NCBI GenBank assembly: GCA_017481065.1
Contig: JAFUPT010000143.1
Span: 1 to 27,707 of the forward strand
DNA: 27,707 nucleotides
Reading direction: 5' to 3'
DNA from: Clostridia bacterium
GTDB taxonomy: Bacteria > Bacillota_A > Clostridia > Christensenellales > Aristaeellaceae
Part shown: positions 1 through 6,052 of the stretch, one piece after another
How the letters are laid out: each line of letters starts with the position of its first letter
Position numbering within the stretch: position 1 is the first letter of the stretch
Notes under the pieces: model-generated
What the model saw: the letters and a program-made list of their open reading frames with translations, nothing else
Told to the model about the DNA's origin: nothing
The model's database searches: none
Position numbers and translations under genes: made by a program

Positions 1-870
1 CTGGACATCACGCCGGCCTTCCTGGCCAATGCCCTGGGCGCCATGGTCTACGGCCCTGTGGTCGGCGCGCTGGGCGCCGTCGTCTCCGATGTGCTGGGCG
101 TTCTGCTCCGGGGCGACACCTACTTCCTGCCCTATGTGCTGACGGAGATCTCCGGCACCATGATTTTCGCCCTGTTCTTCTACCGCCAGAAGATCACCCC
201 CACCCGGGTGGTGCTCAGCCGCTTCTGCATCTGTCTGTTCGTGAATATCCTCTTGCAGACCCCCATTGATATGCTGTATCAGTATGTGTACTACGGCTAT
301 GCCAATGTGGTGATCACCGTGCCCCGGATCTTCAAGAACCTGTTCATGTTCCCCCTGGAGAGCGTGGTGCTGACCGTGTTCCTGAACGCCATGCAGCCCA
401 TCACCTACCGGATGAAGCTGACCTACAACCCCGATGCCAAGCTGTCCTTCACCAAAAAGCAGGTGGTGCTGCTGGTCTGCCTGGTGCTGGTGGGCATCGC
501 CAGCGTGTTCGCCTACCTGCCCATGCACTATCAGAACAATTCCCTGTCCGCCTCCTACTCCATCGACGAGCGGATCGCGGCCAACAGCTCCATGGAGCCC
601 ATCGTGAAGGACAACACCGACGATTGGGACGACACCACCCTGATGACCTGTGTGGAGTCCGCCTACGGCAAGTTTATGAGCGACGAGATCACCTACAACG
701 TGGCCGTCTACACCGTGGCCGAGGGCACCGAGATGAATGACGACATCTGGAAGCTCAGCAAGTCCAAGGCCGCCGCCCACGAGGCGCTGACGAGAGTGGC
801 CACCGCAAAGATCGTGGTCAACGACAAGACCGGCGAGACCCTCAGCTTTGAGATTCAGAACGAACAATAA
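1..870 (+). CDS. folT: Folate-type ECF transporter S component, 5' truncated, with C-terminal extension
   Basis: This is the substrate-binding membrane subunit of an energy-coupling-factor importer, probably for folate. The reading frame is open from base 1, so the start lies outside the window; the first ATG inside is at 43. Visible are several hydrophobic helices, including the GAMVYGPVVGALGAVVSD segment and a VLTEISGTMIFALFFY helix typical of FolT-like S components. The protein is followed directly by folC, which supports folate as substrate. Unusually, after the expected last helix there is one more predicted membrane segment (about residues 140-160 counted from the ATG at 43) and then roughly 110 polar residues with many Asp, Glu and Thr. 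FolT proteins normally end near the last helix. The family call is fairly secure; the function of the extension is unknown. No EcfA or EcfT genes are in the window, as expected for a group II ECF system sharing a common module. Confidence 0.8.
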   Translation: MDITPAFLANALGAMVYGPVVGALGAVVSDVLGVLLRGDTYFLPYVLTEISGTMIFALFFYRQKITPTRVVLSRFCICLFVNILLQTPIDMLYQYVYYGYANVVITVPRIFKNLFMFPLESVVLTVFLNAMQPITYRMKLTYNPDAKLSFTKKQVVLLVCLVLVGIASVFAYLPMHYQNNSLSASYSIDERIAANSSMEPIVKDNTDDWDDTTLMTCVESAYGKFMSDEITYNVAVYTVAEGTEMNDDIWKLSKSKAAAHEALTRVATAKIVVNDKTGETLSFEIQNEQ

Positions 871-876
871 CCCGAA

Positions 877-905
877 GGGGCAGGGCTTGACCCTGCCCCC
901 TTTTT
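877..905 (+). terminator. Hairpin terminator or attenuator between folT and folC
   Basis: A perfect 9-bp GC stem (877-885 with 891-899, loop CTTGA) is followed by a C and five T residues. It lies between folT and folC, and folC has its own ribosome binding site (AAGGAG, 906-911) immediately after, so it may only partly terminate and reduce folC expression relative to folT. Confidence 0.75.
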
Positions 906-920
906 AAGGAGACAATCGCT

Positions 921-2204
921 ATGATGACCGTACAACAGGCAACCGATTACATCCACAGCAAATTCCGCAAAGGGGCAAAGCCCGGTCTGCACCGGATCCG
1001 GGAGCTGCTGGCACTGCTGGGGAACCCGGAGAAGGGACTGAAGTTCGTCCACATCGCCGGCACCAACGGCAAGGGCTCCACAGCCGCCATGACTGCCTCC
1101 ATCCTGAACCGGGCAGGCTATAAAGCAGGCCTGTTCACCTCCCCCTTCATCTACCGGTTCCACGAGCGGATCCAGCTGGCCGGCGAGCAGATCGCCGATG
1201 CCGATCTTGTGGATGTTGTGGAGTATGTGCAGGGCTTCGCCGAGACCATGTCCGAGCCCCCCACGGAGTTTGAGCTGGTCTGCGGCATCGCAATGGAATA
1301 TTACAAGCGCAAGCAGGCGGACATCATCGTGCTGGAGGTGGGTATGGGCGGATTACGCGATGCCACCAACGCCATCGAGGCCCCGGAGGTGGCCGTGATC
1401 ACCAACATCGGTCTGGATCATACGGACGCTCTGGGAAATACTCTGGAGGAGATCGCCGCCCACAAGGCAGGCATCATCAAGCCCGGCTGCGCCGCCGTCA
1501 CCTACCGGGGAAGCGCCGGCGTGGAGGCCGTCTACGAGAATATCTGCGCAGAGCTGGGCGTGCCCCTGTACAAGGCAGACTTCGATACGCTGGTGCGCAG
1601 GTCCCACTCTCTGGAAGGACAGACCTTCGACTGCGGAGATCGGAAGGACCTGTTCCTGCCCCTGTTGGGCGACCATCAGATGTACAACGCCTCCGTGGTG
1701 CTGAGCATAGCCGATGCCCTGATCAGCCGGGGCTGGCAGATTACCGAGGAACACATCCGTCAAGGCATTGCCACCGTAAGCTGGCCGGGACGGTTCGACA
1801 TCGTGAGCCGGGACCCCCTGTTCATCATCGACGGCGGCCACAACCCCCAGTGCATTGAGGCGCTGGTGAAGAACATCGTGGACTATCTCTCCGGCCGCCG
1901 GGTCATCGCCCTCACCGGCGTGCTGGCGGACAAGGACTACGGCCAGATGTTCCGGCCTGTGATGGGCCTTGTGGAGCGGTTCGTCTGCGTCACCCCCGAT
2001 TCTCCCAGAAAGCTGGTGGCGAAGCTCCTGGCAGAATATCTGCGCAATAACGGTGCCGAGGCCGAGGGCTTCGACACCATGACAGAGGGTGTCAGAAAAG
2101 CGGTGGAGCTGGCAGGGAAGGATGGCGTGGTGCTGTGCTTCGGTTCCCTGTATTCCATCGGCTCCATCCGGGATGCAATGCTGGAACTCAAGGCGGCAAA
2201 CTGA
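921..2204 (+). CDS. folC: Folylpolyglutamate synthase / dihydrofolate synthase
   Basis: This cytoplasmic ATP-dependent ligase adds glutamate to (tetrahydro)folate, retaining the cofactor in the cell; some family members also make dihydrofolate. At 427 residues it has normal length. The P-loop HIAGTNGKGST lies at residues 44-54, the Mur-ligase-like LDHTDALGNT at 165-174, and DGGHNP of the C-terminal domain at 304-309. The usual GGRxDATN motif reads GMGGLRDATN (141-150), with the Arg displaced by one residue. The start at 921 fits an AAGGAG at 906-911; the next codon is also ATG. It follows the folate S component, forming a folate uptake and retention pair. That is relevant here because tetrahydrofolate is the one-carbon carrier used by the AcsE domain encoded at 7817-10111. 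It is convergent with the cysteine-rich protein gene. Confidence 0.95.
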   Translation: MMTVQQATDYIHSKFRKGAKPGLHRIRELLALLGNPEKGLKFVHIAGTNGKGSTAAMTASILNRAGYKAGLFTSPFIYRFHERIQLAGEQIADADLVDVVEYVQGFAETMSEPPTEFELVCGIAMEYYKRKQADIIVLEVGMGGLRDATNAIEAPEVAVITNIGLDHTDALGNTLEEIAAHKAGIIKPGCAAVTYRGSAGVEAVYENICAELGVPLYKADFDTLVRRSHSLEGQTFDCGDRKDLFLPLLGDHQMYNASVVLSIADALISRGWQITEEHIRQGIATVSWPGRFDIVSRDPLFIIDGGHNPQCIEALVKNIVDYLSGRRVIALTGVLADKDYGQMFRPVMGLVERFVCVTPDSPRKLVAKLLAEYLRNNGAEAEGFDTMTEGVRKAVELAGKDGVVLCFGSLYSIGSIRDAMLELKAAN

Positions 2205-2213
2205 ATATCATGC

Positions 2214-2257
2214 GCATAAAGCAACGCCCTTCCAAACGGAAGGGCGTTGCTTTATGC
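2214..2257. terminator. Bidirectional terminator between convergent genes
   Basis: A perfect 20-bp inverted repeat (2214-2233 with 2238-2257, loop AAAC) sits between the 3' end of folC and the convergent cysteine-rich protein gene. Both arms are A/T-rich at their outer ends, giving a T-rich 3' side in either direction. The right arm covers the stop codon of the minus-strand gene (2252-2254). Confidence 0.85.
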
Positions 2258-4093
2258 TTCGGGTTCCGGCGTGGTTTCCGGGTCGGCCGGGACCTCCGGT
2301 TCGGGCGTTGCCTCCGGCTCCGCGCCGCAGGAATCGTGGCTCATGCCCATGCCGCATTCGACGCAGTGCAGGCCGCAAGTCTTCATCTGGCACTGGAACT
2401 TGGTTCTGCCGCAGCCGGGGCAGCTGAGCTTGGTGATATGGGGCTCGTAATTGCCGTTCACCGTGCAGGCATGGTGGGGTTCGCAGCTGTCGACGCCCAG
2501 GAGCTTGGAAATCTTGCCGTGGAAGCCCTCGATGCCGTCGCAGGCGTAGTGCCTTCCGCAGTTTTCTTTATTGTGCGCCTCTCCATTGCAGATGTACTGG
2601 GAGCAGTTGCCGCAGAGGCTGTGTTCCTGGGAATTGAAGCCATCCGCCGCGGTATTTTCGCCGCAGCCGGGGCAGAGCTCAAAGCACTTGCTGTGGTCGT
2701 GGCCGTCGCAGGCGTAGAGGCCGCAGTCCAGCTGGGAGTGGGCGGTGGTGTTCCCACCCGCAGAGATATCTATATTCACCAGGCAGCGGGCGTGTCCGCA
2801 GGCGGCGAAGGATTTGTGGTCGGCGGGGGTCAGAATGGTGTTCCCGGACACGGTGATGTCGGCGCAGACGTCCAGAACGCAATTGGGGCAGCGGCCGTGC
2901 TCGCCCACGCAGCTGTACTGGCCGCAGCTGGTATGAATAGCGTGCTCCTCGGCGACATAATCTTCACTGTTTACGTTCTCGCCGCAGCCGGGGCAGGGCT
3001 CGGTGCACTTGGCGTGGTCATGGCCGTCGCAGGCGTAGCGGCCGCATTCCAGCAGGGCGTGTACCTGCTCGCCGTCGCCGTAGTGGGTGGCGTAGTTTAC
3101 CACGCAGCGCAGGTGTCCGCAGGGGGCATAGTTGGTATGGTCTTCAGGGAAGATGGTTACGGTCCAGGGGTTGGAATAAGTGGTGCATACCGCCAGACCG
3201 CAATGGGCGCAGTCGTCGTGGTTGCCAACACAGCTATATCTGTTGCAGGTATGCCTGCCATGGATGTAGAGATCAAAATCCGGGTCGCAAATGTAGATTT
3301 CGCCGCAGGCGGGGCAGGGAGCATGTTTCGTAGGAACATAATCTTCGGCATTCACATCCGCGCCGCAGGCGGGGCAGGGTTCGATGCAATCGCTGTGATC
3401 CTCACCGTTGCAGAGATAATCGCCGCAGACGCACTTGTTGTTGTGCACATTGCCGGTTTCGGTGCAGAGCCAGTGGCCGCAGTAGCCGACGACATGGTTT
3501 TCGATGTTGTAATCCGCGCTCAGCGGGCTCACGCCGCAGGTGAGGCAGGGATAGGCGAGGGAAACGGTGGCGGGCACGCGGGTTTCGCTGCCGTTTGCCG
3601 GGACCGCAAGCTCGATCTCCATGGGAACGAGCGCAGGATCAATTTCCGCACCGTTGGTTCCCAACAGGTTTCCGTTTTTGTCCAGCACGGTGATTTCCGC
3701 TGCGGATGCGGCGGAGACGGTAAATCCGCTCTCCGTGCAGGCGAAGCTCAGGCCGAGATCTTCTGCATCTTCGGAAACCGTAACGCCCAGCAGCGCGGGC
3801 GCTTCCTCCGCAGCATGGATGGTGAGCAGCATGCTCTCCGCGCCGGAGGCGTCGTAGCAGCGCAGCAGGTAATCGCCGCTCTCTTCCAGGCGCAGCCAGC
3901 TCCAGCCGGAAGCAACGCTTGCGCCCTCGGGCTGGGAAACGATTTCGTAATTTGCGATTTCACCAAAGCTGGCCGTGGGATAAAAGCGGGTGTTCAGCGG
4001 CAGGGTGATTTCCTGCGTGGCAGCACTCTCCGCCAGAGCAAGGCCCGCGCAGAGGAGCAGCAGTGCGGTCAATAGGGCGAGGATTTTTTTCAT
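2252..4093 (-). CDS. Secreted cysteine-rich repeat protein, putative metal-binding
   Basis: I do not recognise a named family. The 613-residue product has a clear signal peptide (about 1-22, ending ALA), a region of about 160 residues with few cysteines (beta-rich by composition), then a Cys/His-rich region at about 183-595 carrying roughly 50 cysteines and many histidines, and a Pro/Glu/Thr-rich tail without an LPXTG signal. The Cys region is built from repeats such as CGRYACDGHDHAKC and CPGCGEN. A longer unit of about 110 residues, containing ACGHxRC, CGxYACDGHDHxKC and CPGCGEN, appears twice. CxxC pairs with intervening His suggest zinc-ribbon-like or other metal/thiol sites outside the membrane. 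The gene has its own promoter and lies next to a CsoR-type repressor and a His-rich protein, so a metal role is plausible, but it is inferred. The start has a good RBS (CCTCCT at about 4100-4107 on the plus strand). Confidence 0.8.
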   Translation of the reverse strand: MKKILALLTALLLLCAGLALAESAATQEITLPLNTRFYPTASFGEIANYEIVSQPEGASVASGWSWLRLEESGDYLLRCYDASGAESMLLTIHAAEEAPALLGVTVSEDAEDLGLSFACTESGFTVSAASAAEITVLDKNGNLLGTNGAEIDPALVPMEIELAVPANGSETRVPATVSLAYPCLTCGVSPLSADYNIENHVVGYCGHWLCTETGNVHNNKCVCGDYLCNGEDHSDCIEPCPACGADVNAEDYVPTKHAPCPACGEIYICDPDFDLYIHGRHTCNRYSCVGNHDDCAHCGLAVCTTYSNPWTVTIFPEDHTNYAPCGHLRCVVNYATHYGDGEQVHALLECGRYACDGHDHAKCTEPCPGCGENVNSEDYVAEEHAIHTSCGQYSCVGEHGRCPNCVLDVCADITVSGNTILTPADHKSFAACGHARCLVNIDISAGGNTTAHSQLDCGLYACDGHDHSKCFELCPGCGENTAADGFNSQEHSLCGNCSQYICNGEAHNKENCGRHYACDGIEGFHGKISKLLGVDSCEPHHACTVNGNYEPHITKLSCPGCGRTKFQCQMKTCGLHCVECGMGMSHDSCGAEPEATPEPEVPADPETTPEPEA

Positions 4094-4140
4094 GTATTCA
4101 ACCTCCTGGAATTAAAGATTAATCCTTGGATTATGGAAGT

Positions 4141-4170
4141 ATTTTACCACAGGCCAAAGCGGTTTGTAAA
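4141..4170 (-). promoter_or_regulatory. Predicted promoter of the cysteine-rich protein gene
   Basis: Reading the minus strand, TTTACA (4165-4170) and TAAAAT (4141-4146) are separated by 18 bp, about 48 bp upstream of the start codon. Confidence 0.6.
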
Positions 4171-4181
4171 TTATTCCGAAC

Positions 4182-4206
4182 AAAAAAGAGCCGCTGCAAA
4201 CGGCTC
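4182..4206 (-). terminator. Terminator of the CsoR-type repressor gene
   Basis: On the minus strand GAGCCG and CGGCTC (plus coordinates 4188-4193 and 4201-4206) form a hairpin followed by six T residues (A tract 4182-4187). It separates the repressor from the downstream cysteine-rich gene, whose promoter overlaps this area. Confidence 0.85.
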
Positions 4207-4222
4207 AAAATTGTGGCGCAGT

Positions 4223-4627
4223 TTATTTCATATACTTGTCAATTGCCTGGCAGAGGTCGTCAATGGCCTTCTGGTCGCCCTCCTGCGCGGCGTCGATGAT
4301 GCAGTGCTTCAAATGATCCTGCAGGATGATTTTACCGGTGTTATCGATGGCGCTGCGCACTGCGGCGATCTGCACCAGAACCTCCGAGCAGTCCCGGCCC
4401 TCCTCCACCATGCGGCGCACGGACTGCAGATGCCCGATGGCCCGGGAGAGGCGGTTGAGCACGGCGCGGGTGTGCTCGTGGCTGTGGGTATGGCCGTGGG
4501 AATGGCTGTGACTGTGGTCATGTTCATGGCTGTGGCTGTCATCGTGGCTGTGTTCAATGCCCAGCCTGTGCATCAGCTCATGGGCCTCCTCGGCGCTGGG
4601 AATATCGTGCATATGCGTATCCTGCAT
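4223..4627 (-). CDS. CsoR/RcnR-family metal-sensing repressor with His-rich N-terminal arm
   Basis: This is a small all-helical DNA-binding repressor that releases its operator when a metal ion binds. The core occupies the C-terminal 80 or so residues (from TRAVLNRLSRAIGHLQSV). It holds the Cys of EGRDCSEV and the His and Cys of DHLKHC, the C-H-C ligand pattern of Cu(I)-type CsoR; an RcnR-type Ni/Co sensor would have His in place of the last Cys. About 45 residues precede the core, mostly His with Ser, Asp and Glu, which is unusual and could buffer or sample metal. I chose the ATG at 4627 (134 aa) because GAGGTG lies 6 nt upstream; a GTG at 4636 would fall inside that RBS. It is divergent from the His-rich protein gene, a common arrangement for a repressor and its target. 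The metal is uncertain: copper by ligands, nickel by neighbourhood. Confidence 0.88.
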   Translation of the reverse strand: MQDTHMHDIPSAEEAHELMHRLGIEHSHDDSHSHEHDHSHSHSHGHTHSHEHTRAVLNRLSRAIGHLQSVRRMVEEGRDCSEVLVQIAAVRSAIDNTGKIILQDHLKHCIIDAAQEGDQKAIDDLCQAIDKYMK

Positions 4628-4651
4628 GGTGTTCACCTCGCTTATGCTTCT

Positions 4652-4680
4652 ATTCTACCCGAATGTACGGCAGAATGCAA
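4652..4680 (-). promoter_or_regulatory. Predicted promoter of the CsoR-type gene
   Basis: On the minus strand TTGCAT (4675-4680) and TAGAAT (4652-4657) are spaced by 17 bp. A run of six G residues on the plus strand (4688-4693) lies just upstream of the -35; G-tracts are the core of CsoR/RcnR operators, so this may be an autoregulatory site. Confidence 0.6.
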
Positions 4681-4748
4681 GCCGCCCGGGGGGATAAGTT
4701 TTTTGCGCGCCTGTTTCGGCATTCCCGGCGCGGTTTATATAAAAAGTG

Positions 4749-4818
4749 CCGGGGAACATCCCCCTCCCCGGCTTTGACAAACGCGCGTGCATGCGGTATA
4801 ATCTTAGCAGAATACCGC
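4749..4818 (+). promoter_or_regulatory. Consensus promoter with two candidate operators for the His-rich protein gene
   Basis: A perfect TTGACA (4774-4779), 17-bp spacer and TATAAT (4797-4802) form a full-consensus promoter. Two inverted repeats flank it. CCGGGGA/TCCCCGG (4749-4755, 4765-4771) contains C/G tracts as in CsoR-family operators and abuts the -35. GCGGTAT/ATACCGC (4793-4799, 4812-4818) overlaps the -10 and the start site. Such a strong promoter would be expected to need repression, which the divergent CsoR-type protein could supply. Confidence 0.75.
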
Positions 4819-4845
4819 AATGATGCATTTAAGGAGAATTCAAAC

Positions 4846-5238
4846 ATGAACGAACATGAATATATGCATGCCCACGGCATCGAGCACAGCCACGACCATG
4901 CCCATGAGGACCACCATCACGAGCACGGCCACGAGCATCCCCATCACCACCACGATGGAGACCACCATCACCACGACCATGACCACGGCCACTGCCATGA
5001 GGGCTGCGGCCACGATTGCCATGGCTGCGCTTCCGCAGACCCGAAGGCCGAGCTGATCGCCCTGATGAAGTACATGGTGGGCCACAACGCCGCCCACGCC
5101 AACGAACTGGCCCAGCTGGCCGGAAAGCTGAAGGACATGGGCGAAACCGTTGCATACGACCAGGTTATGCTTGCCGTTTCTGATTTCGAGAAGGGCAATA
5201 TGCGCCTCTCCACCGTGCTGGCCGCGCTGAACGCTTAA
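4846..5238 (+). CDS. His-rich putative metal-binding/storage protein
   Basis: The product is 130 residues and not a named family that I can assign. The N-terminal 60 or so residues are dominated by His with Asp, Glu and Gly and end in a Cys/His cluster (CHEGCGHDCHGC). The remaining 70 residues form a predicted helical domain, LIALMKYMVGHNAAHANELA through to the C-terminus. No signal peptide or membrane segment is visible, so it is probably cytosolic. A role in binding, buffering or delivering nickel, zinc or copper is inferred from composition and from neighbours: the divergent CsoR-type repressor and, downstream, CooT and CooC nickel proteins. The N-terminus shares the string GIEHSHD with the repressor's own His-rich arm. 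The start at 4846 is set by AAGGAG at 4831-4836. The stop codon lies inside a small palindrome that begins the intergenic repeat block. Confidence 0.82.
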   Translation: MNEHEYMHAHGIEHSHDHAHEDHHHEHGHEHPHHHHDGDHHHHDHDHGHCHEGCGHDCHGCASADPKAELIALMKYMVGHNAAHANELAQLAGKLKDMGETVAYDQVMLAVSDFEKGNMRLSTVLAALNA

Positions 5239-5353
5239 GGCTCCGCCTTAAGAATCCGCCAAGGGACGCTGTCCCTTGGAACCCTGCCAGGGGAAATGAT
5301 TTCCCCTGGACCCCTCTGAAAGGCAAATCGTGCCCGGAGCGGGCACGATTTGC
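5234..5353. repeat. Composite palindromic repeat, copy 1
   Basis: Four adjacent palindromes: CTTAAGG/CCTTAAG (5234-5252, overlapping the stop codon), CCAAGGGAC/GTCCCTTGG (5259-5279), CCAGGGGAAA/TTTCCCCTGG (5287-5309) and a 13-bp stem GCAAATCGTGCCC with its complement (5323-5353). Short spacers (AACCCTG, ACCCCTCTGAAAG) separate them and recur at the other copies in this window. Confidence 0.85.
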
Positions 5354-5388
5354 AGGAACAATGAAGAATGGAAGTTCAGGAGGATATT

Positions 5389-5583
5389 ATGTGCCTTTCC
5401 ACCGTATACACCAATGAAAAGACGCCGGAAAACGTGGTTCTGGGCAATGTTATGCTCATCACCTGTGAAAACGGCGTAGTCACCCTTACGGACATCATGG
5501 GCCGCGAAGCGAAGGTTGAGGGGGAAATCCTCTCCGCAGACCTCACCGGCGGCACCGTCGTTTTGAAGACAAAGGCTTCTTAA
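5389..5583 (+). CDS. cooT: CooT-family nickel-binding protein
   Basis: A 64-residue protein beginning MCLSTVYTNEK. CooT-family proteins are small SH3-like beta proteins that bind Ni(II) through the Cys that follows the initiator Met, and they assist carbon monoxide dehydrogenase maturation. The sequence shows this Cys2, the expected length and an alternating beta-strand pattern (NVMLITCENGVVTLTDIMG). The ATG at 5389 is chosen because AGGAGG (5378-5383) lies 5 nt upstream and because it makes Cys residue 2; an in-frame ATG at 5368 has no RBS and would destroy that feature. The gene stands between the His-rich protein and CooC/AcsF, reinforcing a nickel-delivery role for CODH/ACS. Its own terminator follows. 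Confidence 0.87.
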   Translation: MCLSTVYTNEKTPENVVLGNVMLITCENGVVTLTDIMGREAKVEGEILSADLTGGTVVLKTKAS

Positions 5584-5586
5584 CCC

Positions 5587-5616
5587 ATACCGGTCCCGCG
5601 CGGGGCCGGTATTTTC
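5587..5616 (+). terminator. Terminator after cooT
   Basis: An 11-bp stem with one T-G wobble (5587-5597 with 5602-5612) has a GCGC loop and is followed by TTTT interrupted further on by CAATTT. The next gene starts only about 25 bp later, so read-through may be substantial. Confidence 0.7.
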
Positions 5617-5640
5617 AATTTGCATTTCGGGAGGTAAAAT

Positions 5641-5871
5641 ATGCCCCTTTATGAAGTTGTGCGCGAAATTGAAAACAATTGCTCCCGCAACCAGATGCGG
5701 GATGTGTTCTTCGATGAAATTGAAACCGATGATCCGCTGCAGGCGGTGCGGGACCTTTTGAAGGACGAGAAGAATCCCGGCCTCACCCTTGAGGAGCATG
5801 CAGACGGCAGCATTACTGTCTATGCCGATTGTTCCGGCATCCCCCAGCGCTTTCTCTTCACGAAAATTTGA
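5641..5871 (+). CDS. Small conserved-looking protein of unknown function
   Basis: I do not recognise this 76-residue protein. It begins MPLYEVVREIENNCSRNQ, is acidic, has two Cys (residue 14 and the Cys of YADCSG) and ends in a possible beta hairpin (GSITVYADCSGIPQRFLF). No signal peptide or membrane helix is seen. The start has a good RBS (GGGAGG, about 5629-5634). It lies between cooT and cooC in the same orientation, so a part in nickel insertion or CODH/ACS assembly is an inference from position only. Codon use matches its neighbours and there is no sign that it is a gene fragment. Confidence 0.7.
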   Translation: MPLYEVVREIENNCSRNQMRDVFFDEIETDDPLQAVRDLLKDEKNPGLTLEEHADGSITVYADCSGIPQRFLFTKI

Positions 5872-5903
5872 CGCAAATCTGTTTAAAACCGAAATCACAA
5901 TGC

Positions 5904-5932
5904 TTGCATATTCATAAATTTTGTGCTATTAT
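5904..5932 (+). promoter_or_regulatory. Predicted promoter of the cooC-acsD-acsCE operon
   Basis: TTGCAT (5904-5909), a 17-bp spacer and TATTAT (5927-5932) lie in an A/T-rich stretch. The predicted transcript starts near 5939, giving a leader of about 115 nt before cooC. The leader contains a CACGGC/GCCGTG hairpin (6011-6033) and a 10-codon open frame (5961-5993). No cobalamin-riboswitch B12 box is evident. Confidence 0.6.
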
Positions 5933-6052
5933 TAAATGGTGTAATAAGGTGAGCACAGCTATGCCGGTATGCAGGCGGCGTTTCCTTATCTGAATCATTC
6001 AAGACTTTTTCACGGCATGGGCAAAGCGCCGTGGAAGAATTGGGAGAAGAAA

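Noticed and set aside
2135..4075. Open frame of 646 codons on the plus strand, antisense to the cysteine-rich gene
   Set aside because: The translation is low-complexity (Ala, Val, Gly runs) with no family features. The opposite strand has a signal peptide, RBS, promoter and regular Cys repeats. It is a by-product of GC-rich codon use.
5234..5353. CRISPR-like array
   Set aside because: The units are palindromes of differing sequence with short, conserved spacers rather than identical repeats with unique 30-40 bp spacers, and no cas genes are present.
5969..6052. Upstream start for the CooC/AcsF gene, adding 28 residues
   Set aside because: No RBS precedes it. The family begins at the later ATG, which places Cys112 and Cys114 at the expected numbering, and the added part contains a leader hairpin.
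5939..6052. Cobalamin riboswitch in front of the corrinoid-protein operon
   Set aside because: The leader is short and lacks the conserved B12-box sequence; only a weak hairpin is present. The same box was also not found upstream of glmS.
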